From NCBI RefSeq assembly GCF_920984675.1, contig NZ_CAKLBV010000040.1, positions 1 through 44,326 of the forward strand: a stretch of 44,326 nt of DNA, in the 5' to 3' direction. The translations under genes and the position numbers were made by a program. Below the pieces are notes generated by a model that worked only from the letters and a program-made list of their open reading frames with translations, was not told the DNA's origin and searched no databases. Below, one piece after another: positions 1-8,331 of the stretch. The number at the start of each line of letters is the position of its first letter. Position 1 is the stretch's first letter. The stretch comes from Methylobacterium sp. Leaf118. Lineage in GTDB: Bacteria > Pseudomonadota > Alphaproteobacteria > Rhizobiales > Beijerinckiaceae.

Positions 1-182
1 CGCCGAGCCCGAAGGCGTCGGCGACCGGGTCGGCGCCCGTGCCGGGCCCCGGCACGGCCGGCACCCCCAACGCGCCGGCGGTGATCGGCGGCACGCCCGG
101 CGCCGTGATCGGCGGCACCCCCACGAGCGGCCCGCCCGGCACCGGCGGGGCGGCCGGCGGACCGTCGCTCAGCGGACAATAG
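1..182 (+). CDS. 3' end of an unknown protein, Gly/Pro-rich tail (partial)
   Basis: The frame beginning at base 3 is open from the left edge to a TAG at 180-182 and gives a 59-residue C-terminal tail made almost only of Gly, Pro, Ala, Thr and Ser. A VIGGTPG-type unit occurs twice in a row, so the tail is a low-complexity repeat. The rest of the gene lies outside the window, so family and function cannot be told. Such tails are common at the ends of secreted or surface proteins, but that is only a guess. It lies 82 bp upstream of ggt on the same strand. Confidence 0.5.
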   Translation, partial: PSPKASATGSAPVPGPGTAGTPNAPAVIGGTPGAVIGGTPTSGPPGTGGAAGGPSLSGQ

Positions 183-264
183 GGGCCGCAATCGCGGCTG
201 CACGAGGGGCCGCACGGACGCGAACGCGCTGGCCACGGCCCGGCGATGGGCTAAATCCTCGGGC

Positions 265-2061
265 ATGATGCGATGCCTGCGCCGACGTCCCGCCCCCCTC
301 GTCCTCGCGCTCCTCCTGCTTGCGGGCCCGGCCCGCGCGCAGGCGGACGCGACGCCCGGCTCTTTGCCAGGCCCCTCACTAGGCCCCTTGCCCGCCGCGC
401 CCGAGCCGCCGCCGATCCAGTCGGACGCGGCGCGCCTGCTGCCGGTGCTCGCCACCGGCGGGATGGTCTCCTCGCAGGACGCCCTGGCGACCCGGGTCGG
501 GGTCGCCGTGCTGGAGAAGGGTGGCAACGCCGTCGATGCGGCGGTGGCGGTCGGCTTCGCCCTCGCCGTCACCCTGCCGCGGGCGGGCAATCTCGGCGGC
601 GGCGGCTTCATGATGGTCCACCGCGCGCCCCGTCGCGAGACGGTGGCGATCGACTACCGCGAGACCGCGCCCGGCGCGGCCACCGCCGACATGTTCCTCG
701 ACCCGAAAGGCGAGCCCGACCGGGCGGCCTCGACCCGGAGCGGCAAGGCGGTCGCGGTGCCGGGTACGGTGCGGGGGCTGGCCGAGGCGCATCGCCGCTA
801 CGGCTCGGGCCGGCTGACTTTGGCCGACCTGATCGCGCCCGCGGAGCAGCTCGCCCGCGACGGCATCCCGGTCGAGTCGGGGCTGGCCGATTCGCTGCCG
901 CGGGCCTCGGGGCTCCTGGGGCAATGGCCGTCGAGCCGAAAGATCTTCTTCGAGGGCGACGCCGTCCTACCGCGCGGGGCCCGGCTGGTTCAGCGCGACC
1001 TCGCCGACACCCTGAAGGCGATCGCCGATCGGGGGCCGGACGCCTTCTATCACGGGCCGATCGCCGACAAGATCGCGGCGGCGGTGCAGGAGGCGGGCGG
1101 CATCCTGACGACCGCCGATCTGGCCGCCTACCGTCCCGAGATCCGAACGCCGGTGCGCGGCAGCTATCGGGGCTACGAGATCGTCTCGATGCCGCCGCCG
1201 AGTTCCGGCGGCGTCCATCTCATCGAGATCCTCAACATCCTGGAGGGCTATGACCTCGCGGGCCTGGGGGTCGGCAGCGCCGAGGCGCTGCATCTGATGG
1301 CCGAGGCGATGAAGCCCGCTTATGCCGACCGCGCCACCTGGCTCGGCGACCCGTCGCGCACGAAGGTGCCGGTCGCCGGGCTCATCGCGAAGCCCTATGC
1401 CGCGACCCTGCGCGACCGCATCGATCCGGCGCGGGCGCGGCCGGCGGCGGAGGTGAAGGCCGGCGATCCGCTGCCCTACGAATCCGACCAGACCACGCAT
1501 TTCTCGGTGGTGGATGCCGAGGGCAACGCGGTGTCGAACACCTACACCCTCAACTTCTCCTACGGGATCGGGCTGGTCGCCGAGGGCACGGGGGTGCTGC
1601 TCAACAACGAGATGGACGATTTCTCCGCCAAGACCGGAGCGCGCAACGCCTACGGCCTCGTCGGCGGCGAGGCGAACGCGGTCGCGCCCGGCGCCCGCCC
1701 GCTCTCCTCCATGACGCCGACCTTCGTGTTCCGCGACGGCAAGCTCTACCTCGTCACGGGCAGTCCGGGCGGCAGCCGCATCATCACGACGGTGCTGCAG
1801 GTGATCGTCAACGTGCTCGATTTCCGCATGAACCTCGCCCAGGCCGTCGCCGCCCCGCGCCTCCATCACCAGTGGCAGCCCGACATGCTGATGGTGGAGG
1901 AAGGCGTCTCGCCCGACACGCTGGCGCTGCTGCGGGCCAAGGGCCATCCGGTGAAGGTCGGACCGACCTCCGGCTCGGCCAATTCGGTGATGGCCGAGGA
2001 CGGCCTGCTCGCGGGGGCCGCCGATCCGCGCCAGCGGGGGACGCTGGCCGAGGGGCATTGA
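265..2061 (+). CDS. ggt: Gamma-glutamyltransferase (glutathione hydrolase), periplasmic
   Basis: Transfers or hydrolyses the gamma-glutamyl group of glutathione and related peptides in the periplasm. The 598-residue product starts with a signal peptide (MRCLRRR, a hydrophobic run, then ARA-Q near residue 25). It is made as a precursor that cleaves itself before the catalytic threonine; here that is Thr410 in DQTTHFSVVD, which gives a large and a small subunit as in E. coli Ggt. Substrate-pocket motifs PLSSMTPT and GSPGGSRIITT follow in the small subunit, and LLNNEMDDFS is also conserved. Two adjacent ATGs (265 and 268) are possible starts. The N-terminal 25-55 region is a Pro-rich linker. Length is normal for the family. 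Confidence 0.95.
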   Translation: MMRCLRRRPAPLVLALLLLAGPARAQADATPGSLPGPSLGPLPAAPEPPPIQSDAARLLPVLATGGMVSSQDALATRVGVAVLEKGGNAVDAAVAVGFALAVTLPRAGNLGGGGFMMVHRAPRRETVAIDYRETAPGAATADMFLDPKGEPDRAASTRSGKAVAVPGTVRGLAEAHRRYGSGRLTLADLIAPAEQLARDGIPVESGLADSLPRASGLLGQWPSSRKIFFEGDAVLPRGARLVQRDLADTLKAIADRGPDAFYHGPIADKIAAAVQEAGGILTTADLAAYRPEIRTPVRGSYRGYEIVSMPPPSSGGVHLIEILNILEGYDLAGLGVGSAEALHLMAEAMKPAYADRATWLGDPSRTKVPVAGLIAKPYAATLRDRIDPARARPAAEVKAGDPLPYESDQTTHFSVVDAEGNAVSNTYTLNFSYGIGLVAEGTGVLLNNEMDDFSAKTGARNAYGLVGGEANAVAPGARPLSSMTPTFVFRDGKLYLVTGSPGGSRIITTVLQVIVNVLDFRMNLAQAVAAPRLHHQWQPDMLMVEEGVSPDTLALLRAKGHPVKVGPTSGSANSVMAEDGLLAGAADPRQRGTLAEGH

Positions 2062-2261
2062 GGCCCGCCGACCCTCCGGCCGTCACGCCGGGGCCGCGCA
2101 GCGGAACCCGGAGCCCAGCCGTGAGGCGCGGCGTCGGCGTCCCTGATGGATTCCGGGTTCGCCTGCGGCACTCCGGAAGCACGGCGGCGGGGGCGAGCGG
2201 CTGACAGTGGGCAAGTGCGGGCACGCAGGATAAAGCTGCCCCGTTCTCACGCGGACTTCCG

Positions 2262-3053
2262 ATGCTCCTCCTCCGCTCGCTCGCCTTCAACCTCTGCTTC
2301 TACGTCGCCACGGCGCTGATCGCGCTCCTGGGCCTGCCCGCGCTCGTCTCGCGCAAGGGCGTGATCCGGGTGGCCCAGTTCTGGGGGCGGACCGTGGTCT
2401 GGCTCCTGCGGGTCGTCGGCGGCACGCGGGTCGAGTTCCGGGGCCTGGAGAACATCCCGGAGGGGCCGCTGCTGGTGGCCGCCAAGCACCAGTCGGCGCT
2501 GGAGACGATCGCGCTCACGGTCCCGTTCGCCGATTTCGGCTACGTGCTCAAGCGCGAGCTGATGTGGATTCCCGTGATCGGCTGGTACTTCTCCCGGGGC
2601 GGCATGGTGCCGATCGACCGCTCCAAGGGCAGCAAGGTCATGGCGGCGATGAACGCCGCCGCCATCGAGGCGATCGGCCAGTGCCGCCAGCTCATCATCT
2701 TCCCCGAGGGCACCCGCCGCCCGGCCGGGGCGCCCGCCGCCTACAAGCAGGGCGCCTCCCACCTCTACACGGCGCTGAACGTGCCCTGCCTGCCGGTGGC
2801 GCTCAACACCGGCCTGTACTGGCGCCGCCGCGGCTTCCGCCGGATGCCCGGCACGACCGTGATCGAGTTCCTGCCTGCGATCCCGCCGGGCCTGCCGCGG
2901 CTCGAATTCCTGGCGCAGGTGCAGGAGCGCATCGAGACCGCCTCCGCGGCCCTGCTCGCCGAGGGCCGGGCCGACCTCGCCCGCCACGGTCACCCGGTCG
3001 CCGTGCCGGTGGGCGGCGCGGAGCCGGCGGCGGACACATCAGCCACGCTCTGA
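2262..3053 (+). CDS. plsC: 1-acyl-sn-glycerol-3-phosphate acyltransferase (PlsC family)
   Basis: Adds the second acyl chain to lysophosphatidic acid to make phosphatidic acid at the inner membrane. The 263-residue protein has an N-terminal membrane segment (about residues 5-30) and the acyltransferase blocks: KHQSALET with His76, and the glycerol-3-phosphate-binding FPEGTRR at 147-153. The catalytic motif is HX4E (His76, Glu81) rather than textbook HX4D; KHQS-x-x-ET variants are common among proteobacterial PlsC proteins, so activity is expected. The ATG at 2262 is the first in-frame start and has only a weak ribosome-binding site. It sits 200 bp after ggt and seems to be a single-gene unit. 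Confidence 0.92.
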   Translation: MLLLRSLAFNLCFYVATALIALLGLPALVSRKGVIRVAQFWGRTVVWLLRVVGGTRVEFRGLENIPEGPLLVAAKHQSALETIALTVPFADFGYVLKRELMWIPVIGWYFSRGGMVPIDRSKGSKVMAAMNAAAIEAIGQCRQLIIFPEGTRRPAGAPAAYKQGASHLYTALNVPCLPVALNTGLYWRRRGFRRMPGTTVIEFLPAIPPGLPRLEFLAQVQERIETASAALLAEGRADLARHGHPVAVPVGGAEPAADTSATL

Positions 3054-3353
3054 ACGGTCAGGGGTTCCCAAAGGGCGAGCCCGTTGGCGGGTCCAGGGTG
3101 GAACCCTGGAAGGCGTCGGTCCGACCGCCCCGGTCCGCACGAAGGCATCGGCGCAGCCCGCCCCCGCAGGACGATCCCGCGGCCAGCAAAGCCCGCGACC
3201 AGGGCGAGGGAGCGGGCGCGCCGCCTCCGGTTCCACGTCGCGGTGTAACGTAGGAACGCGAAGGTCAGCTGCTCCGGGCGGCCCCGGCGGCCCCTCGGGC
3301 CGGACCCGCCCCAGGCTCGACAGAGTGCGCCGGAGGACCCGCGCCGTGGAGAG
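3054..3353. other. Intergenic spacer with one short hairpin
   Basis: No gene is supported here. A perfect 7-bp inverted repeat with a 3-nt loop (CCAGGGT-GGA-ACCCTGG, 3093-3109) lies 40 bp after the plsC stop and could end plsC transcription, although no T-run follows. Nothing else was recognised before repeat copy A. Confidence 0.4.
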
Positions 3354-3464
3354 TCATACCAAATCCGGTTGATCCCTTCGGGATGGCGGATGTGGGCTTC
3401 GCTCAAACGCCGCGCGGGCTTGCCTGATACGGGCTCCGCTTTGATCAAGCGGAGCCCGTATCAG
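3354..3464 (-). repeat. 111-bp dispersed repeat, copy A, with an 18-bp stem hairpin
   Basis: This is the reverse complement of 12075-12185 apart from three substitutions. Read on the minus strand it opens with a perfect 18-bp stem (CTGATACGGGCTCCGCTT and its complement, 5-nt loop, 3424-3464) and then runs through GTTTGAGCG, CATCCGCCATCCC and AAGGGATCAACCGGATTTGG to TATGA. The TGA of the upstream minus-strand gene lies inside the first stem arm, so the repeat supplies that gene's stop codon. The hairpin could also act as a terminator. No open reading frame or transposase is present, so it looks like a non-autonomous or MITE/REP-like element. Confidence 0.85.
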
Positions 3465-3745
3465 GCCGGCGCGTCGAGGGGGATCAGCGTGTCGGCCGCT
3501 GCGAGCCGGGATGCGATGGTGCCGAGAGCGTTGCCGTCGATCACCCAGGCCGGAAGGGCGGCGAGGCGCGCGATCTCCGCCGCGAAGGCGGCGGGCGCCG
3601 CGGCGACCCAGCCGGGGCGCCAGTAGACGTGGTCGAGATGGAACATCGGCAGGCCGTGTCGGGCGCCGAGGCGGCGGGCGGGCGTCGTTTTCCCACTGCC
3701 CGGGGGACCCAGCACCACGATCCGGCGTGGCGCCTCAAGTGTCAC
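3461..3745 (-). pseudogene. Truncated P-loop NTPase (topology-modulation/adenylate-kinase-like), cut by repeat copy A
   Basis: A GTG start at 3745 overlaps the metW stop as GTGA, giving 94 residues translationally coupled to metW. Residues 13-20 (GPPGSGKT) are a Walker A loop, followed by HLDHVYWRPGW and WVIDGNALGT, the pattern of the small kinases annotated as topology modulation proteins (FlaR-like). Family members are usually about 170-190 residues. Here the product stops after LIPLDAPA at the boundary of the 111-bp repeat, so the C-terminal half, including the lid region, is missing. I infer that the repeat replaced the 3' half and that the gene is probably non-functional. A reading frame continuing upstream of 3745 overlaps metW and is a shadow. 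Confidence 0.6.
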
Positions 3746-4449
3746 CGCGTCCCGCCCCGCCGCAACAAGAACACCCCCTGGGCGCCGATCAGGTTCCAGA
3801 ACCACCACGGCATCGAGAAGCGCATCGGCCGGCCGCGCACGTCCAGCGCCGTGGCCTTCTCGATGCGGGCATCGACGAGGCGGCACAGGCCGACGAAGTC
3901 GCGGATCGTGCAGTGATGGATGTTCTGCGTCTCGTACCACGATTCCGGCATGGTCTCGGTGACCGGCATCCGCCCGCGCAAAGCGAGTTCGGCCCGCACC
4001 CGCCAATGGCCGAAATTCGGGAAGGAGATCACCACCTGCCGCCCGATCCGCAGCAGGTGCTCCAGCACGATCTTCGGGTTGCGGGTCGCCTGGATGGTCT
4101 GGGACAGGATCACCACGTCGAAGGCGTCGTCGGGATAATTGGCGAGGTCGGTGTCGGCGTCGCCCTGGATCACCGGCAGCCCCTGCGCGAGGCAGGCGTT
4201 GACGCCTTCGCGGGACAGTTCGATGCCGCGCCCGTCGACCCCGCGCCGGTCGCGCAGGAGGGCGAGCAGCGAGCCGTCGCCGCAGCCGATGTCGAGGACG
4301 CGGGCGCCCGGCGGCACGAGGCCGAGCACGACGATATGGTCGATGCGCGCCGCCGCCCCGTCGCGGGGCAGCCCCTCGGCTGCCTCCCAGGGGGCATCGG
4401 AGGCGGCATCGGTGAAGCGTTCCGTGGCCACGGACGAACCCCCGCTCAC
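3742..4449 (-). CDS. metW: Methionine biosynthesis protein MetW
   Basis: A 235-residue protein with a SAM-methyltransferase-like fold; motif I is VLDIGCGDG at residues 51-59. The conserved MetW blocks [21 protein letters not shown] and [11 protein letters not shown] are present. MetW partners MetX in homoserine acylation in many proteobacteria lacking MetA; how it does so is less clear than for MetX itself. Its ATG overlaps the metX TGA by 4 bp (ATGA), and its own stop overlaps the next start (GTGA), so the three genes form a tightly coupled operon. The length is somewhat above the usual 200 because of about 30 extra N-terminal residues. Confidence 0.93.
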   Translation of the reverse strand: MSGGSSVATERFTDAASDAPWEAAEGLPRDGAAARIDHIVVLGLVPPGARVLDIGCGDGSLLALLRDRRGVDGRGIELSREGVNACLAQGLPVIQGDADTDLANYPDDAFDVVILSQTIQATRNPKIVLEHLLRIGRQVVISFPNFGHWRVRAELALRGRMPVTETMPESWYETQNIHHCTIRDFVGLCRLVDARIEKATALDVRGRPMRFSMPWWFWNLIGAQGVFLLRRGGTR

Positions 4450-5654
4450 AGGCCGCGTGCCCGCGCCGCCGCGTCGATGAAGCCCTGGGCCGCCGAGAAC
4501 ATCGCCGGCTCGTCGAGCAGGAAGGCGTCGTGGCCCTTGTCGCTCTCGACTTCCACGAAGGCGACCGGCGCGGCGACCGCGTTCAGGGCGTGGACGATGG
4601 CCCGGGAATCGGCGGTCGGAAACAGCCAGTCGGAGGTGAACGAGATCACGCAGAAGCGGGTCTTGGAGCCCCGGAACGCCTTGGCCAGCACGCCGTCATG
4701 GTCCTCGGCGAGGTCGAAATAGTCCATCGCCCGGGTGAGGTAGAGATAGGCGTTGGCATCGAACCGCTCGACGAAGGAGAGCCCCTGGTGGCGCAGGTAG
4801 CTCTCGATCTGGAAGTCGGCGTTGAAGGAGAAGGTCGGCGCGGCCCGGTTCTGGAGGCGGCGGCCGAACTTGCGGTGGAGCGCGGGCTCCGACAGGTAGG
4901 TGATGTGGGCCCCCATCCGGGCGACGCCCAACCCCTTGGCCGGCCGCGTGCCGGCCTCGAGATAGCGTCCCTCGGCCCAGGCCGGGTCGGCCATGATCGC
5001 CTGACGGCCGACCTCGTGGAAGGCGATGTTCTGCGCCGAGTGGCGCGGGCCCGTGGCGATCGGCATGGCGGCGAAGACCCGCTCGGGGAAGAGCGAGGCC
5101 CATTGCAGCACCTGCATCCCGCCCATCGAGCCGCCGATGCACAGGAACAGGTCGGGAATGCCGAGCCGGTCGAGCAGCATAGCCTGGGCCCGGACCATGT
5201 CGCGGATCGTGACGAGCGGGAAGTCGAGCCCGTAGGCACGGCCGGTCTCGGGGTTGAGCGAGGCCGGGCCGGTCGAGCCCATGCAGGAGCCGATGACGTT
5301 GGAGCAGACGACGAAGTAGCGGTCGGTGTCGACGGGCCTGCCCGGTCCCACCAGCGTCTCCCACCAGCCGGGCTTGCCCGTCACCGGGTGGCGATGGGCG
5401 AAGTGCTGGTCGCCGGTGAGGGCGTGGCAGATCAGCACCGCGTTGGAGCGCTCGGCGTTGAGCGTGCCGGCGGTCTGATAGGCGATCTGGAAGGGCCCGA
5501 GCCGGGCGCCGGAATCCATGGCGAGCGGTTCGTCGATCGCGAACACCATGACGGGGCTGCGCGGGTCCGTCGCCTCGATGCCCGCCCGGCGCGCATCCTC
5601 GGGCGTGGCCGGCTCGGCGCCGTGCTCGGCGGTGTGGCTGAGGGTCGAATCCAT
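4446..5654 (-). CDS. metX: Homoserine O-acyltransferase (MetX), first step of methionine synthesis
   Basis: Acylates L-homoserine from an acyl-CoA (acetyl or succinyl) so that sulfur can be added. The 402-residue alpha/beta-hydrolase has nucleophile Ser176 in GGSMGGMQ, Asp342 in FTSDWLFPT and His375 in [10 protein letters not shown] as its catalytic triad, plus the HALTGDQH oxyanion region. I chose the ATG at 5654 because the protein aligns from there; the frame is open further upstream but that stretch does not look like family sequence. Sequence alone does not settle acetyl versus succinyl preference. It is first in the metX-metW operon, with no SAM-II or other SAM riboswitch pattern seen in its leader. 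Confidence 0.95.
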   Translation of the reverse strand: MDSTLSHTAEHGAEPATPEDARRAGIEATDPRSPVMVFAIDEPLAMDSGARLGPFQIAYQTAGTLNAERSNAVLICHALTGDQHFAHRHPVTGKPGWWETLVGPGRPVDTDRYFVVCSNVIGSCMGSTGPASLNPETGRAYGLDFPLVTIRDMVRAQAMLLDRLGIPDLFLCIGGSMGGMQVLQWASLFPERVFAAMPIATGPRHSAQNIAFHEVGRQAIMADPAWAEGRYLEAGTRPAKGLGVARMGAHITYLSEPALHRKFGRRLQNRAAPTFSFNADFQIESYLRHQGLSFVERFDANAYLYLTRAMDYFDLAEDHDGVLAKAFRGSKTRFCVISFTSDWLFPTADSRAIVHALNAVAAPVAFVEVESDKGHDAFLLDEPAMFSAAQGFIDAAARARGL

Positions 5655-6060
5655 CGCGCGTCCCGGGTGCCGACCCTGGAACCGGGTCCTGGCGCGGCGT
5701 GCCGTCAACGCGTCCCGCCGATGGCGCGGGCGGATGCGTGCGGCAGCACGCGCCGACGAATGCTCCGCCCCGGCCGGCTGAGAGCAGGAGGTAATGTGCG
5801 CGTCCCGAAGCGTCAACGCGGCGCGCCGGGAGTGCGACGCCGCATGCGGAGCATGGCCAAGCGGCCGGCCTGCCTCCCATCCCGCACCCTGGCCCATCCC
5901 GGGGAGGCGACCGTCGCGCGGCCCGGATCGGGTCCCTGCGCCGTGCGGCGGAAGGTCCGGCGGCGGCCGGGGCGAATCGTGCTATCGATTGTGCACCATT
6001 GAGGCTTTCGCCCGCGCGTCCGCCCCCGGCGCGCCCCGGGCCCCGTGCCGGAGACCTCGC
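5655..6060. other. Divergent intergenic region between metX and msrB
   Basis: No gene is supported. Reading toward metX there is a TTGACG hexamer (about 5812-5817) that could be a -35 element, but no good -10 follows. Toward msrB there is a small inverted repeat AATCG-tgctat-CGATT at 5975-5990, 71 bp before the msrB ATG, a possible operator. I looked for SAM riboswitch hallmarks on the metX side and saw none. Confidence 0.3.
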
Positions 6061-6549
6061 ATGAACCGCCGCCAGACCCTGCAGGCCGGCGCCTCGTTCC
6101 TCGGCCTTCTCGCCGCTTCCCGCCTGACCGGCTCGGCCTGGGCCGGTCCGGGCCCGGCCTTCGAGGTGGAGAAGACCGAGGCCGAGTGGCGGGCCGTCCT
6201 CAGCCCGGCGGCCTATACGGTGCTGCGCGAGCACGGCACCGAGCGGGCGGGCACCAGCCCCCTCGACCGCGAGAAGCGCAAGGGGCGCTTCGCCTGCGCG
6301 GGCTGCGACCTGCCGCTATTCGCCTCCGAGACCAAGTTCGACAGCGGCACCGGCTGGCCGAGCTTCTACGCGCCCCTGCCCGACGCGGTCGCGACGCGCA
6401 CCGACACCGCCTACGGGATGCGCCGCACCGAGGTGCATTGCCGGCGCTGCGGCGGCCATCTCGGCCACGTCTTCGAGGATGGGCCCCGCCCGACCGGCCT
6501 GCGCTACTGCATGAACGGCGTGGCCCTGCGTTTCGACCCCGCTGCCTGA
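6061..6549 (+). CDS. msrB: Peptide-methionine (R)-S-oxide reductase MsrB, exported
   Basis: Repairs the R-epimer of methionine sulfoxide in proteins. The 162-residue product has a Tat-like leader (NRRQTLQAG then a hydrophobic run ending AWA near residue 28), so it probably works in the periplasm. Zinc cysteines are Cys79/Cys82 and Cys127/Cys130; the catalytic cysteine is Cys150 in RYCMNG. Family blocks KFDSGTGWPSF and GGHLGHVFEDGP are intact. The start at 6061 follows a GGAGA ribosome-binding site; the frame extends upstream but lacks family sequence there. msrA follows after 44 bp, so the two form an exported repair pair. Confidence 0.94.
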   Translation: MNRRQTLQAGASFLGLLAASRLTGSAWAGPGPAFEVEKTEAEWRAVLSPAAYTVLREHGTERAGTSPLDREKRKGRFACAGCDLPLFASETKFDSGTGWPSFYAPLPDAVATRTDTAYGMRRTEVHCRRCGGHLGHVFEDGPRPTGLRYCMNGVALRFDPAA

Positions 6550-6593
6550 TCCGTCGCCATCACCCCGTTCGCCATCACCAAGGGAGCCACGCC

Positions 6594-7328
6594 ATGACGC
6601 GCGAAGTCTCAGGCCGTCCCCGTTCCTGGAGGCCGGCCCTGCTCGGCGGTCTCGCCGGTCTCGGTCTGCTCGGAATCGCCGGGCTGCCGCTCGCGCCGGT
6701 CTCGGCCGAGGAGGCGGGCCGGCGTCTGCCGGAGGCCGCGAGCCGCGCGCAGGAGGCGGGTGGCCTTCGCACCGCGACGCTCGCGGGCGGCTGCTTCTGG
6801 GGCGTGCAGGGCGTGTTCCAGCACGTGAAGGGCGTGACGCAGGCGGTGTCCGGCTATGCCGGCGGCACCAAGGCCAGCGCCACCTACGAGGCGGTCGGCA
6901 CCGGCCGCACCGGCCACGCCGAGGTCGTGCGGATCACCTACGACCCGGCGGTGATCCGCTACGACGAACTCCTGCGGATCTTCTTCTCGGTGGCGCTCGA
7001 CCCGACCCAGGTGAACCGCCAGGGCCCGGATGTCGGACCGCAATACCGCTCGGCCGTGTTCCCGGACGGCGCCGAGCAGGCGCGGGTGGCCGGGGCCTAC
7101 ATCGCCCAGCTCGACGCCGCGGGCGCGTTCGGAAAGCCCATCGCCACGCGGATCGAGACGGGGGCGACCTTCTACCCGGCGGAAGGCTACCACCAGGACT
7201 ACATGACCCTGCACCCGACCAACGCCTACATCGCCGCCCACGACCTACCGAAGCTGCGGGACCTCAAGGCGCTGTTTCCGGAGCAGGCGAACCCGCAGCC
7301 GGTGCTGGTGGGAAAGCCGCGGGCGTGA
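6594..7328 (+). CDS. msrA: Peptide-methionine (S)-S-oxide reductase MsrA, exported
   Basis: Reduces the S-epimer of methionine sulfoxide, complementing MsrB. The 244-residue protein has an N-terminal hydrophobic export segment (about 14-38, ending VSA-E), then the MsrA domain with nucleophile Cys67 in GGCFWG and the blocks GYAGG, GHAEVV, DPTQVNRQGPDVGPQYRS and YHQDYM. The ATG at 6594 has a strong AAGGGAG ribosome-binding site, and longer upstream frames run through msrB out of frame. An 80-residue fusion with MsrB is not present; the two genes are separate. Its stop overlaps the GTG of the next short frame. Confidence 0.94.
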   Translation: MTREVSGRPRSWRPALLGGLAGLGLLGIAGLPLAPVSAEEAGRRLPEAASRAQEAGGLRTATLAGGCFWGVQGVFQHVKGVTQAVSGYAGGTKASATYEAVGTGRTGHAEVVRITYDPAVIRYDELLRIFFSVALDPTQVNRQGPDVGPQYRSAVFPDGAEQARVAGAYIAQLDAAGAFGKPIATRIETGATFYPAEGYHQDYMTLHPTNAYIAAHDLPKLRDLKALFPEQANPQPVLVGKPRA

Positions 7329-7528
7329 GCGGGCCCGCGCCGCGCGGCGGATGGAGCCTGGGCCTCGCCGGGCTTCTCGGCGCCCTCGCCGGCGCCACCC
7401 TGTTCCCGCGGCCGGCCCACGGGGCGGGCCGAAGGGCGGCCGAGCGGGCCGGCAACGGGACCGGCAGAGATCGTCCGGCGGGTGATCCCGCGCCGGGAGC
7501 GCCCGATCGCGGATCGCCGGGCGCCTGA
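7325..7528 (+). CDS. Small hypothetical protein with one hydrophobic segment
   Basis: A GTG at 7325 overlaps the msrA stop as GTGA, and the 67-residue frame begins with a hydrophobic stretch (WSLGLAGLLGALAGATLF, about residues 10-27), then becomes Arg/Gly/Pro-rich. The coupling to msrA and the possible signal or membrane anchor are the only support. In DNA this rich in GC such frames also arise by chance, so it may not be real. No family recognised. Confidence 0.3.
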   Translation: MSGPAPRGGWSLGLAGLLGALAGATLFPRPAHGAGRRAAERAGNGTGRDRPAGDPAPGAPDRGSPGA

Positions 7529-7591
7529 GCACGGCCCTGGCCTCCCTTGAGGGAGAGGCCGACGGCGCCGAAGATCCGCGCGACGCGGCCA

Positions 7592-7633
7592 GGGCATCGT
7601 GGCAAGGGCATCGTGGCACGGGCATCGTGAACG
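7592..7633 (+). repeat. 14-bp tandem repeat, three units
   Basis: GGGCATCGTGGCAA (7592), GGGCATCGTGGCAC (7606) and GGGCATCGTGAACG (7620) follow each other without gaps in the intergenic stretch between the small frame ending at 7528 and the gene at 7758. No coding or binding-site role is evident. Confidence 0.8.
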
Positions 7634-7757
7634 GGTCGGTGCGAGTGTCGCGCTTCGTCCAGGCCGGAGGCCGGGGCGGGGGCCGCGTCCAGAACCGGCT
7701 TGCCTCGCCCGGGGTCGTCGGCGCAGGAAGAGGGGCTTCCATAGGGAATCCTCGACC

Positions 7758-8060
7758 ATGACGCGCCCGGTCCTTGCCCTCTGTCTCGTCGGGGTGACGA
7801 TGAGCGGCGCCGCCCTGGCCCAGGAACGGCCCTTCACCCCGGCGCTGACCTGCGAGGCCGTGCGGGCGATCGTGGCGCGCCAGGGCCGCGTGGTGCTGGC
7901 CTCTTCGCCGACGGCCTACGAGACGGTGCACGCCCTCAGCGGCGCCTGCCGCAACGAATCGACCGCGGCCCCCGCCTTCGAGCCGACCCTCGACGACCCG
8001 TATTGCTTTGCCGGGTATCGATGCGTCCAGCGCAACAACGGCGACAATTCCGTCCGCTGA
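7758..8060 (+). CDS. Small secreted cysteine-containing protein, unknown function
   Basis: The 100-residue product has a clear signal peptide (cleavage after ALA near residue 21). The mature part has four cysteines in the order C-x-A-V-R, G-A-C-R, P-Y-C-F-A and Y-R-C, plus an ARQGRVVLASSPTAYE block. I recall similar short secreted proteins in Rhizobiales, with an early CxAVR block and a late GYRC block, but know no function. The cysteine spacing suggests two disulfides in the periplasm or outside the cell. ATG at 7758 follows AGGGAATC about 9 bases upstream. Confidence 0.7.
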   Translation: MTRPVLALCLVGVTMSGAALAQERPFTPALTCEAVRAIVARQGRVVLASSPTAYETVHALSGACRNESTAAPAFEPTLDDPYCFAGYRCVQRNNGDNSVR

Positions 8061-8331
8061 CCTCACGATCCAAGATCTGATTTGCCGGCTACGGATCGAA
8101 GGATATGTCGGCATCGGCGGGAAGTGGGACCCGTTGTCAAGATTTTTCTGAGATCGACAGTGCGGCAATAGTGCTCTATCGCCTCGTCTGGTGAGATGGA
8201 CGCCGTCTCTGTGACAAAATACCGAAGTCGCGCAATCTTTGAGAGAGTCGCTTTGGATCCGCTATCCGAGGCGATACGGGAAGAGACTGCCGATCCGGCG
8301 GGCGTCCGGACGATCGACGGGGGAATTGCTG
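8061..8331. other. AT-richer intergenic region before the TerB-like gene
   Basis: No gene is supported. Base composition is visibly lower in GC than the rest of the window, with runs such as GATTTTTCT (8141-8149) and GACAAAATACC (8212-8222), as expected of a promoter region for the gene at 8332. I could not fix a -35/-10 pair with acceptable spacing. Confidence 0.35.

Noticed and set aside
5655..5900. SAM riboswitch in the metX leader
   Set aside because: No SAM-II-like AT-rich pseudoknot blocks; the leader is uniformly GC-rich.
6822..6827. CACGTG as a second parS candidate
   Set aside because: Flanks (CCAG...AAGG) match only part of one half-site and it lies in msrA coding sequence.
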